64,000 nucleotides of DNA from Aaosphaeria pasadenensis (lineage: Eukaryota > Ascomycota > Dothideomycetes > Pleosporales): contig JAKLMB010000031.1 in NCBI GenBank assembly GCA_022813625.1, forward strand, positions 1-64,000, given 5' to 3'. Each line of letters begins with the position of its first letter. Within the stretch, counting starts at the first letter, position 1. Of the stretch, positions 11,270 through 21,241 are shown piece after piece. A program made the position numbers and the translations under genes. The notes below the pieces were generated by a model. That model was not told the origin of the DNA, did not search any database, and saw nothing but the letters and a program-made list of their open reading frames with translations.

Positions 11270-12360
11270 CTAGGACTGTACTTCTTGTAGTTCCTTAAGT
11301 GTTGCTTGGAAGTACGCGATATTCTCTTCAAACCAACTTCTTGTTGCTACTAGATCGAAAGGACGATTGAAGCTTTCCCTTGTGCTTTCTGATTTCAGTT
11401 TCTCCCGGATGCGCTCCTCTAAGTTTTCGAGGCGGTACTGCGTCCACTGCGTATAAAGGTCCGACGTGTTCGAGATAGGACGGACGCCCGTCAACACACT
11501 CTCATCTTTCGCAAGCGGGGAGCGTGGGCGCAAGGAGGTAATCTGGCTAATGCGCTCTTTACCACCAAACGCCTTGAGTGCAGCGTGGTTGAGGTATCGA
11601 CCCTGCATGATCACTGCAGTGCCCTGTAAAATTGTGAGTGGATATGACAGAGGGCGACTCTACAGAAGATTCCATAGCTTACCATAGCCGGTCCGCGAAC
11701 TTTCATGATATCCCCCGATGCAGTTTTAACGGCAGTCTCTCCGCCCTGCATGTCGGTGCAATCGGACAACATCGTGACACAGACAAATGGATAGCTGTCG
11801 TAGTGCCACGCAAATGCAGATCTATCATTCGATGCGGCCTTCTCGGCATCAGTTACGGCCGTCGGGTTAACCGAGATGTTGATAGCCGAGATCTCCATGT
11901 CCATGACGGGAACAAGGTCCACACCTGCGACTGCAGATACCGCCGCTAAGACCTCCGTAGACTTCCAGGCGTCGTAGGTGAAAGGGGCTCGGGACGGCAT
12001 CATGCCACGCACTGTATCCTTAACGAAGCCGGATGAGAATCGGCACTCGTCCAAGACGCGTTGGCTGAAGACCTCTTTGCGCATTTGTGCAACAGCACTT
12101 TGCGAAAAGAGTGGGAAGGGCGCAGAAACAGCAGTCTCTGAAATGCCTCGGCCCGGGAATCCTAGTTCTTCCATCTTGTAGATCTTCCCGGGAGCTTCAA
12201 AGCATACATGCTTTTCAGCATCAAAGGGCTCGGTCAAGGTAGATCTCGCAGCATTCAACATATTTGCAGGTAGAGCATTTGTCGAGCGAACGACCCGGAC
12301 GCTCGAGTTATGGGTAATGGCTGGGGGAGCCTTCAAGTCGCTAGCTGCAATTGGCGACAT
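11270..12360 (-). CDS. Fe(II)/2-oxoglutarate-dependent oxygenase-like protein
   Basis: Two exons, 12360-11683 and 11623-11270, separated by a 59-nt GTAAGC...ACAG intron, give 343 aa. I start at the ATG at 12360 because the longer frame begins with TTG. Seen in the sequence: H186-x-D188 within FAWHYDSYPF, a distal H239 in GRYLNHAALK and an Arg at about 250 in GGKERIS. This is the layout of the iron-binding His-Asp-His triad plus a 2OG-binding Arg. GGETAV and the conserved block after the intron fit the fungal 2OG-oxygenase group. No targeting signal is evident. It is divergent from the HpcH/HpaI aldolase (start codons about 640 bp apart) and may share its regulation. Substrate unknown; by context a step in the adjoining catabolic route is possible. 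Confidence 0.75.
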
Positions 12361-12997
12361 TGTGGTGTATATCGTGGTCGCAAGGGCAGGCAGATAGCTG
12401 ATGTATGTAGAACCTATATATGGTTGCTTTGGTCTCAACTGACTGTAATGATCTTGAGAATGATGCAGCAATGAGTACGTAGGTTAACGGCATCGTGAAA
12501 CTAGTCGCTATTTAATCTATCTCACGGCCTCCCCACAGCTCTTGTCTAGGTACTCCATGACCCCGCAATTAGCACCTGGAGCTCACATGTTCACACCTCA
12601 CAATGATCAGGTTCATCAGCTTTGACTTGAGAGAGTAAGAACATCCGTGAAGCCATGTTTAGCCCGTGTTCGTCTAGGGTTGCAACATGATCTTTCGCGG
12701 TTGCGCTAACCTTGCTGGGGAAGTTAGGGCACTGGAAGTAGACTAATCCCAACGAGGGCATTTTTCGCTGCTCTTTGGGGTATCACCAAATCTGGAGCAC
12801 TTACCCGGGTCTAACAATACCCATTCTATATTGCGAACGTTAGCATACCTTTATTCTCGCTATGAAAAATGTAGTACAATCAGTACCTACCTCCTGAATT
12901 GATTTACACTCATCACTAAACCGAGGTTGATGTTCATCACTTAGTTGCTCCTCAGCCTACAGAATACCAAATCCTTCTTCATCATCACTTCCTCAAC
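12361..12997. promoter_or_regulatory. Divergent intergenic region between oxygenase and aldolase
   Basis: A non-coding span shared by two genes reading outward. CGG-type half sites for a Zn2Cys6 regulator are too short to call by eye. No clear TATA box was found. Confidence 0.4.
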
Positions 12998-13813
12998 ATG
13001 CAAGCGGCAAACAGATTACAGAAAGCACTCAAGAGAGGAGATACCTCTTACGGCGCCTGGCAGATGCTGCCCGGTACCAATCTTACAAGAACAATGTGTC
13101 GTGCTGCAAATAATATCGACTGGCTACTTGTGGATCTTGAACACGGCAATATTTCAGACGACGGGATGCACGAAATTGTCGCAGCGGCAGCTGCTTGCGG
13201 AGTGTCCCCCGTTGTGCGGGTTGTCGAGGGTCAGAGATGGATGATCAAACGGGCTCTCGATGCCGGCGCACATGGCATTCTTGCACCTATGATCAAAACA
13301 GTCGAAGATGCAGAAAATGTGGTACGCGCATCTAAGTTTCCTCCTGAGGGCGAACGCGGACTTGAACCCTTGCTCGCAGTGGAGAAGTTTGTAGAACAAC
13401 ATCCACATGGCGGGCCAGTGATACCTTTGAGGGGGTTTCAGTATTTTGAGCAGGCAAATTCCTCTTTAGTCATTGCGGTACAGATCGAAACTAAAGAGGC
13501 ATTGGAAAATGTTGAAGCTATTCTAGCTATCACTGGTGTGGATGTTGTCTTCATTGGACCATTCGACCTGTCTTTGAGCATCGGATGTCCACTTGTTGAC
13601 GTTAACAACCCCGATGAAAGACTTGTACGAGCAATGGATAGTATCAGGGATGCCGCAAAAGCAGCAGGCAAAGCAGTTGGCATCTATCTGGACACTGGAC
13701 TCCAAGGCAAGGAATTTGCTTTGAAAGGCTATGACATGATCAATATCCAGACTGACATTGTGAGCCTGCGAAAGATCTTTTCCCAAGAATTCGCCGAGGT
13801 TAGGGTTAATTAA
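12998..13813 (+). CDS. HpcH/HpaI-family class II aldolase (4-hydroxy-2-oxoacid aldolase)
   Basis: An intronless gene of 271 aa. HpcH/HpaI enzymes cleave 4-hydroxy-2-oxoacids to pyruvate plus an aldehyde using a divalent metal. In homoprotocatechuate breakdown the products are pyruvate and succinic semialdehyde. Visible hallmarks are VDLEHGN with the catalytic His at residue 49, R74 in VVRV, the PPEGERG loop (115-121), metal ligand E164 in QIET, and D190 in FIGPFDLS. Compared with bacterial HpaI the loop after ERGL carries about 15 extra residues, as in eukaryotic members. It sits head-to-head with the 2OG oxygenase and directly upstream of the hydratase gene. The substrate is inferred from family and neighbours; sugar-acid aldolases of the same superfamily are the main alternative. 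Confidence 0.88.
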   Translation: MQAANRLQKALKRGDTSYGAWQMLPGTNLTRTMCRAANNIDWLLVDLEHGNISDDGMHEIVAAAAACGVSPVVRVVEGQRWMIKRALDAGAHGILAPMIKTVEDAENVVRASKFPPEGERGLEPLLAVEKFVEQHPHGGPVIPLRGFQYFEQANSSLVIAVQIETKEALENVEAILAITGVDVVFIGPFDLSLSIGCPLVDVNNPDERLVRAMDSIRDAAKAAGKAVGIYLDTGLQGKEFALKGYDMINIQTDIVSLRKIFSQEFAEVRVN

Positions 13814-14300
13814 GTAGAAACATGATCATTATTAGTCGAAGCTAGAACAAAAACTATTCAGGGTATGATTGTGTAGAGGTTCCTGTCGCTTACCTATGAA
13901 GAAAAATTACAGAAAAGTCATGATGGAGCGGTGTTGTGTGGCAATACAAGTGACATTTCCGTTCTGGGTTGAAAGATGCGAAACTACATCGCCGCTCAAT
14001 CTCGACTGCACAAAAAGTGCAGAAAAACGTTGAGAGATACTTTTGGGCCTAGGCTACATCTAGGCATTCCGTTATTACCCTATCAGGAAATTCGTTTTGG
14101 CCTTCTCCGTGAGCGATGACATCTAGGACGAAACCACTCTCTAGATATGAAATATACCAATCAGGCTAGCTGATTACTACGTGTCATTGCTCATAAATAT
14201 TCAGTCCTGGCTCAGTGTAAACGGGACGTATCCAGAGAACTAAACTCAAAATCATTTCATTTCTCGGTCATAATCGTTAGTTACTTCCGCCTCAGCAAGA
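13814..14300. other. Intergenic region between aldolase and hydratase
   Basis: Non-coding. It separates two genes on the same strand and therefore contains the promoter of the hydratase. No small frame is supported. Confidence 0.45.
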
Positions 14301-15116
14301 ATGAGAAGCTCAGAATCCCCCGAAAATGGTGTACAGGATTCCCAGAAATTAGAGGAGATCTCCGTAGCATTGCGCCAGGCACGCATTACCCAGACACCGA
14401 TCCCACCACCAATCAATTCATACCCTGCACTGAGCGCTGAAGGGGCATTCGAAGTCCAGCGCATAACGGTCAGAAATGCCCTCGCGGATGGAGATCGATT
14501 GGTGGGTATGAAACTTGGCAACATCGCCAAAGTAATGCAGGATGCGTTTGGCCTGGATCAACCCGACTACGGCTTCTTGCTCGCAAGTTCATTCCGTTAC
14601 GAGGGCACCACTCTGAAGCTGGAGGAATACATCAAGCCATACGTTGAACTGGAACCGGCTTTTGTTCTGAAAGCGCCTCTCCGTGGGCCCAATGTGACCG
14701 CTGCAGATGTTATCTCCGCCATCGACTACGCCATTCCGGCCATCGAGATCATTGATTCGCGAATCATAAACTGGGAGATTGGTCTTCAAGATACCCTGGC
14801 CGACAATGGTTCGACAGCTGCCGTGCTGCTGGGCGGTACGCCGCGCCGACTCGACCAGCTTACCCTGTCCGACATGAAGGGTATCCTCAAGTTTAACAGC
14901 AAAGAGGTTATGACGGGTAATACCAATAATATTCTGGGAAACCCAATCAACGCCGTTGCGTGGTTAGCCAATCGCCTGGCGCATTATAATGTCGGGTTGG
15001 AAGCTGGTCAGGTGGTTCTGCCGGGAAGCTGTCTCCAAGCAGTTCCAATGCGTGAGGCTGGCCGGTGGACATGCACGTATGAGGGTTGGGGCACGATTGA
15101 GTTCGATGTAGTATAA
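14301..15116 (+). CDS. MhpD/HpaH-type 2-oxo-alkenoate hydratase
   Basis: An intronless gene of 271 aa. The family (fumarylacetoacetate-hydrolase superfamily; 2-hydroxypentadienoate or 2-oxohept-4-ene-1,7-dioate hydratase, and 4-oxalocrotonate decarboxylase) adds water to 2-oxo-4-enoates formed after meta ring cleavage, giving the substrate of an HpaI-type aldolase. Recognised blocks are VGMKLGNIAKVMQDAFG near residue 67, PDYGFLL, the metal-binding stretch EPAFVL, AIPAIEIIDSRI and DNGSTAAVLLGG, then the NPINAVAWLANRLA and LPGSCLQAVP end blocks. Length matches bacterial MhpD (about 260-270). It lies between the aldolase and a Zn2Cys6 activator gene on the same strand. The exact substrate cannot be read from the sequence. 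The family is mainly known from bacteria, so bacterial ancestry is possible but was not tested. Confidence 0.85.
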   Translation: MRSSESPENGVQDSQKLEEISVALRQARITQTPIPPPINSYPALSAEGAFEVQRITVRNALADGDRLVGMKLGNIAKVMQDAFGLDQPDYGFLLASSFRYEGTTLKLEEYIKPYVELEPAFVLKAPLRGPNVTAADVISAIDYAIPAIEIIDSRIINWEIGLQDTLADNGSTAAVLLGGTPRRLDQLTLSDMKGILKFNSKEVMTGNTNNILGNPINAVAWLANRLAHYNVGLEAGQVVLPGSCLQAVPMREAGRWTCTYEGWGTIEFDVV

Positions 15117-15517
15117 TTTAGATCGCTGTAGCAAAAACAAATTTGATATGATCTATGATTTTGCTGCATAGAGACTACGTGTTGTTTGAAATGTAGCAGG
15201 AACGATGGCTGAATCGCGATAAGTTCATGAGGACATTGTCAATCTCTTTCTATCTATTTCTCGTATTTGAACAGTAATTATTAAGCTTTGGGACTTGGAA
15301 ATTGATCAAGTCATTTCGGATGATGATATACAGCAACATCTTAGCCAGTGAAGAAGTAGCCCAATAATGCGCCCGTTGCACGCTACTGCCTGTTAGCACC
15401 AGAACCAGCAGCCAAGCCTTCTGAAATCCACTTCCCCGCAGCAGAACCGTCGATCGGCGCAAACAACACCACACACAACACATCTTCCCATATTGATCCT
15501 CGTAGCTACAGTTTCCT
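15117..15517. other. Intergenic region upstream of the Zn2Cys6 gene
   Basis: Non-coding. It holds the 3' end of the hydratase transcript and the promoter of the regulator. Nothing else is recognised. Confidence 0.45.
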
Positions 15518-17593
15518 ATGCCACGTTCTGTCGGAGCTGGTACAACAAGATCGCGTGGCGGGTGTCTACGCTGCAAAAGCCGACATGTACTGTAGAATTC
15601 CATTCACTGTTGTCCTTGGTTTTCGGCTAATCCGGCAAAGATCAAATGTGACGAAGCCAAACCTGAGTGCCAGGTTTGCACCAGCAACACCATCAAATGC
15701 CCAGGCTATGAAAAGAAGTTCAAATGGTCGAACAAACACGAGCGGTTGCACTCTCTTTCGGCGAACAGAGGGGCCGCCGAAGCACCTCAGGATCAACCCA
15801 TTCAAACAGTTGCTCCTCCATCGAGCAATGATGAAGACCCTGCAGTATCAGCAATCCAAACAACTGAGCTATGCCAAATTCCGCTTGAAAGCGAGATCTC
15901 TGGGGCTGACGTCTCCAATTTCACCACCCTCATGGCCAATGTTCCTGACGTTTGGCCCGACTTTCCGGTTTTCAGCTACGAGGATATAATGGACTTTACG
16001 AGCACAATGTCTGCATTTCAGGGCCAGATTTCGTCCCATCATCAGAATAGGGCAGACATCAGGTCTAACGAGTTGATTGTGAACCAACTGAATGGATCAG
16101 ACTTCAGCACAGTCCAGCAAGCGCCTTTCGTTTTGCCCGATCTCTCACCGTCTGCAAGCTCTGAGCAGGCAAATCCACCGGCCAACTCGGAAACAGGATC
16201 ATCGAAAGGTGCTTCAAGTACAGCAGGACGATACTTACAAACGTATTATCGCCAGACTTCTTTCGGCACCGTAAGCGGATATACTGACCAAGATCTGGTC
16301 CAGCATTACTTCAGACACGTTTGCTCTCTTTTCTCCTGCTTTGATTCTTCCATCAATCCGTTTCGGAACCTGGTTTCAGCTTACTGGGGCTCTTCAGAAA
16401 CAATGAACCTGTCCATTCAGAGCATGTCAGCAGCTCACTTAGCAAATCACTATCCATCTCTGGCGCAAATTGGCCTCCGTAAACGTTCTCAGGCTTGGAT
16501 GTCCCTTCAGAAAGATCTACACCAGCGCAAGCCTAGAAAGGTACCCGCCGATGTCATATCATTGAATTTAATGCTACTCGGATTGTCATCATCATGGCAC
16601 AGAACATCACGCATTGGCGCGCAATACATCTATATTGCGCGAAACTTACTGCGACAACAAATCGACGAAGCAGATGAGGGAAATACTGTCGATTTTTTTC
16701 AGAACGGCTTGCTGTATTGGGAGATGTTGCTGAGCTTCATTGATCCGGTACCCATCGCTGCCTTGCCAGGTCGTGTCACCATTGAACCGCCTGAAGACCC
16801 TACAAGTTTACCAGTGCCAATAGTACCTCACCCATGGACTGGTGTAGTCACTGAGGTGAACTTTGCTTTCGCAGAGATTGGGAGGATTCTCCGCCGTCAG
16901 CGTATTCATAAAGGGTTATCAGCGACTGGTGTTTCCCTTTTTTCTGATTATGAGGTGTCGGTAAGCTTTGATGTTGACTTCGCGACTGAATTGGAGAAAT
17001 TCTTGCTTAGCATCAAAATGCCTCCTCTTGAAAAGATTGCCGACCTACACGACAGAAGAACATCGAAAGAGGACCTCGTTCGTGTCTCCATGGCCTACCG
17101 CTTGGCTGGTCTATTGGAGATTTATGCTGTCTTTCCGGACCTTCTACAGCAACGTGTAGAACATGCGACTACTACTGATGGTTTCACGTTTGGCTGTCAT
17201 ATTCCAGTGTCATCAATATGCGTCACTAGGGCCAAATGTCTGTCAGACCTAGCCAACTACATTTTGTATCAGATCGTTGAGCCAATCTCTATTCGGTCAG
17301 GTTCCAGTCGAATGCTGTCTCTTCTGTATGTCATCCTTTCCAGCCACTTGCAACCTACCAAAACTCAGGAAATGGGCGATTTTGAATCAGGCCATGAGGA
17401 AGAGCACGAGGTACAACCCCGAACTCTCATAGAAGAGCGAATGCTAGCGCTGTCGCGAAAATATCCCCAACGTCCGCAGCTACAAATGTTGGACATCATC
17501 AAGGAAGTTTGGCATCGGCAAGACAAGGGAGATATGAATGTCCACTGGCTCAATGTTTTGCAGGACAAGGGCATGCAGACAATGATGGGATGA
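15518..17593 (+). CDS. Zn2Cys6 (Gal4-type) transcription factor
   Basis: Exons 15518-15586 and 15641-17593, split by a 54-nt intron (GTACTG...GGCAAAG, branch GCTAAT), give 673 aa. Splicing creates the complete binuclear cluster GCLRCKSRHIKCDEAKPECQ followed by VCTSNTIKC, with spacing C-x2-C-x6-C...C-x2-C-x6-C at residues about 16-43. An intron inside the cluster is common in this class. After a Ser/Pro/Gln-rich linker, the middle region (YYRQTSFGTVSGY...HYFRHVCSLFSCFD) matches the fungal-specific domain of the Zn2Cys6 family. It probably binds CGG-containing promoters in the nucleus. Position between the hydratase and the convergent dehydrogenase makes it the likely pathway regulator (inference). 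The surrounding catabolic genes are its natural targets. Confidence 0.9.
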
Positions 17594-18006
17594 AGAGCTG
17601 TAGCTAAAGGAATGTCGAGAAACCAGCAAAGTGATTTCCACTGCGGCCACTTCTCCACACACGAAAGGCCTGTTTCGGCCTCAAGTGTCAGTTTTTCTTT
17701 CACCAACTGCAATGCTACGCAAAGGAACTCTTTCACAATTCTCAATCCATTAGTTGCCCAATCAGGGGTACATCTTGGATGTTCCGGCCCATGAAGTAGG
17801 GTATTGAACACAATGGATGCTCATTTGATACACTTACCAAGGTCCTCAGATATTCCTCACGCGTCACATCCATATAACGGAGATATAGTGAATCAGGTGT
17901 GTAAATTCCTTTCTAGAGGTAGAGTTGCGCATCGAAAATGTCAAGTTGGGTTACTACTCTAAATTTACTTCATGGTTTACATCCTGGCAACTTCTGGCAT
18001 GCTCCG
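17594..18006. other. Convergent 3' intergenic region
   Basis: This separates the ends of the transcription factor and dehydrogenase genes. Only short frames antisense to neither gene; nothing is supported. Confidence 0.45.
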
Positions 18007-19782
18007 TCAAACAATACTCTTAAAACCGCCCGTAACTATGGTCTTCAACGTAAGGTATTCGTCAAGTCCATATTTGCTTCCTTCTCGACCAAAGCCGGAG
18101 TTTTTGATACCCCCAAACCTGTGAGCATTTAGCATTTCTTTTCAGCAGCTCGAGGAAGAAAGAACACTCACGGTGATGCAGGATCGGCAATTACTCCAGT
18201 GTTGACTGCTACCATACCGGCCTGCAATCCCTCGGAGAACGCGCGGACCCGGTCATGCCCAGTTGTCATCAGGTAAGACGCCAGGCCAACGTCGGCGTCA
18301 TTCGCGTATTGAATACCCTCCTCGTCAGTCTTGAACTTGAAGATAGCTGCGACTGGACCAAAGGTCTCCTCATGTGCAATCTTCATGTTTTGCGTTGCAT
18401 TGACAATGACCGTGGGCTGGAAAAAGTTCGGTCCTGAAGGAAACGTGCTGTCAACAATCCATCGCTACGGCCACCATGGTTTTTGTCCTTACCAAGTTCA
18501 CTTGCGGGACTTCCGCCTACCAAGACCTTTCCTCCCTTTGATATGGCGTCGTCAACATGATCTTTTGATTTGGCTACGGCATTCGCATTGATCAAAGGGC
18601 CTTGGGTAGTGTTGACATCCGAAGCTGGTCCCAGTTTGAATGCCCGAACAGCTGTAAGCAGCTTCTCGACAAACTGGTCGTGAATACCCTCCTGAATGTA
18701 AATGCGATTTGCGCAGACGCAAGTCTGGCCAGAGACCTTAAATTTCGAGGCGACGAGGCTCGATACAGCAACTTCGAGATCTGCATCATCGAGTACTAGG
18801 AATGGGGCGTTTCCGCCGAGTTCTAGACTCAACTTCTGCACATTTGATGCTGATTGAGCAAGCAAAATCTTCCCAACGCGTGTAGAGCCTGTGAACGACA
18901 GCTTTCGAACCAAGGGATGCTCACACAATGCCTTTCCCACTGCGGGCGTGTTTTCTAGCGCGTGGACGAGATTGAAAACACCCGGGGGGATACCTGCTCT
19001 TTCTGCCAGAACAGCGAATGCGCTTGCGCTGAATGGTGTTAGTCCATCCGGTTTCGCGATCGATGGACAGCCGGCGGCAAGGGAGGCAGCAAGCTTACGG
19101 ACCATCATGGCTGCGGGAAAGTTCCAGCTATTGGACATTAGGATACACAGTTGTTATGGTCAAAGCCTGGCGATTTATCTTACGGCAGAATCATGGCACA
19201 AACGCCAATCGGCTCTTTGATAATGTTGATGCGGAAAGCCGGATTTGAGTGAGGTGCTACATCTCCGTGAATACGTGCAGCCTCCTCAGAAAACCACTCT
19301 AGGAAGCCAGCACACATTCCAACTTCACCAGCGGCATCAGCTTGCGCTTTGCCGTTTTCCGTGCTGATGATCTTGGCCAGATCTTCCTTGTGCTCAATGA
19401 TCAAGTCGAACCATCGGCGGAGGATGCGTGCTCGCTCTCGTCCACTCTTGCTCTTCCATGCTGGTAGAGCTTTCTGAGCCGCAAGTATAGCATCTTCGAC
19501 ATCGTCAACGTTGGACTCTGGAGACGTCCCAAGCAGCTGGTTGTTTGCGGGGTTTGCCCATATGTCAGCCTTAATTTGGCAGTGTGTAATCAGTAGTAGC
19601 TTACTAGTAACCTCAAACCGTTGGTTCGATCGTGACTCTCGCCATTCTCCGTCAATGTAGTTCTTGCCAACAACAAGACTTGAGTCTTGGACGCTTTGGA
19701 ATGCGGTTTCTAGCATGTTGGTTTTGCGGTGGAATTTGGTTCTAATTTTGATATTTTCGGAAAGCTTTAGCCTTTTCAACAT
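18007..19782 (-). CDS. Succinate-semialdehyde dehydrogenase-type aldehyde dehydrogenase
   Basis: Exons 19782-19184, 19127-18493, 18433-18172 and 18118-18007 close all phases (535 codons). An optional in-frame 42-nt intron near 19610-19569 would give about 521 aa. Aldehyde dehydrogenases of this class oxidise succinic semialdehyde to succinate with NAD(P)+. Visible hallmarks are GKNYIDGEW, the NPAN block, a WNFPAAMMVRKLAASLAAGC cofactor segment created by splicing, FTGSTRVGK, LELGGNAPFLVLDDADLE, and the catalytic-Cys motif SGQTCVCANRIY with the neighbouring Cys typical of GabD/SSADH. It ends with EETFGPVAAIFKF and FGGIKNSGFGREG. About 22 basic residues precede a second in-frame ATG at 19716, which could be a mitochondrial presequence. 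It is divergent from the carboxylate transporter and consumes the aldehyde expected from the HpaI-type aldolase. Confidence 0.9.
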
Positions 19783-20224
19783 GAATTTATCAACTCAAAT
19801 TAAAGTACTGACAACCATTCTTCAATTCTGGTACTCATGCTAAGTATCATGCATAGTTCTACCACGAAAGAAGGGTATTTGCTTGGCAGCCAACAATTTC
19901 CCAATCTAGGCATAATAGCCGGCTTGCTAAGTTTTGGGTGGGACTTCTTCCTAGTGCTAGTAACTCCGGCAAATCATCGCCAACTGAAACCTAATCAAGC
20001 TATGTCTTCGAGGGCAAGGAGATCATTATCGAGTTTCCGTTTCGGATATTCCCACGAGAGAGCATAGTTCACACCGCCCAATAGACTATGCCTAACCCCT
20101 TTTGGCCTTCTGTTTCTCAGAGCACATATACAATAACAAGCACCAGAATATGTACAAATAGGAGACTTCAAGAAGGAACAAGTTTCCCTTAATCTACTTC
20201 GATTGACCTAGAAACCACTCCATC
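19783..20224. promoter_or_regulatory. Divergent intergenic region between dehydrogenase and transporter
   Basis: A non-coding span from which two genes read outward, so both promoters lie here. No TATA box or named operator could be called. Confidence 0.4.
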
Positions 20225-21241
20225 ATGGCTGTTCTACGTCGGAAAGACGGATCATGCTCATGCTCAACCTACGACGAGGAAGCTCTGCCCCCAAAGGAGA
20301 GCCAAAGTGAGAACGCGTCAGAAATGGAAATTGGAGATGCGGTAAGTCATAGTATAGCTTTGTTTCATAGGGAAACTCGACCTTGAGAATCTAAACACCA
20401 CGAAGTAAAACTGTACTTGGACTGCAAGATGCTGATGATCCTTACCAGAGTCCGCTGGCTATGGGTGGCTTCGCTACAACTCTCCTCACATTCTCGCTAT
20501 CCTTGATGGATATCCGTGGCACAAGCATAGAGGCTATCCACTCTGGAAATTTGATTCTGGTTGCTGGTTTAGGTCTTCTCATTTCTGCACAATGGGAGAT
20601 GGCGCGTGGCAATACCTTTTCGTATACCGTGCTCAGTGCTTTTGGTGCGTCATGTCAGCTTCAATGATGGTATGATTTGGAATCCTGATGATATTATTCA
20701 GGTCTCTTTTACGCATCTTACGGTGTCATGATGTTACCCTTTATGGGTGTAATCGAAGCGTACGGCGGATTAACGCCCGCCTACTATAATGCCATGGGGT
20801 TTTATCTCTTAAGTAAGTACGAACAATCCTCAAACTCGAGAGATGGTGTTTATTGTGAAATAAATCTGACAAGTGTCATTCAGTCTGGGGCATTTTCAAT
20901 CTATTCTTCCTAATTGCATCTTTGCCAAAGTACGTCCTCCGTTCCTGACTTGTGCATCAAATTCTAAATGAGTCGATAGAAATATCGTCTATATTTCAAT
21001 CTTTACGACGGTAGAACTGTGCTTTCTCTCAGACGCAGCATCACATTTTGCCTTCGCCGATCACAGGGTCGCGGTTGCTGATGGACTGGGCAAGACATCT
21101 GGAGCTTTTGGTTTTGTGGCAGGACTACTGGGGTATTATGCAACCGCGCATTATCTGTGCGAAGAGGCGCTGCCGTTTCGTGTACCGATGGGTGATACCA
21201 GCCGCTTCTTTCGTAACATGAAGAAGTCCGAATCCAATTAA
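20225..21241 (+). CDS. AceTr (GPR1/FUN34/YaaH) acetate/succinate transporter
   Basis: Exons 20225-20341, 20449-20644, 20702-20812, 20884-20929 and 20980-21241 give 243 aa with all phases closing. The family moves acetate, succinate and related short carboxylates, usually with protons, across the plasma membrane. After a 40-residue polar N-terminus, exon 2 begins SPLAMGGFATTLLTFSLSL, the position of the family NPAPLGL/GFALTT motif. Further segments are GLFYASYGVMMLPFMG, LLIWGIFNLFFLIASL and FGFVAGLLGYYATAHYL, giving about six membrane helices. The NPAPLGL motif is altered (SPLAMGG), so substrate choice may differ. A succinate or acetate carrier next to a pathway ending in succinate and pyruvate is a coherent association. 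Confidence 0.87.
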
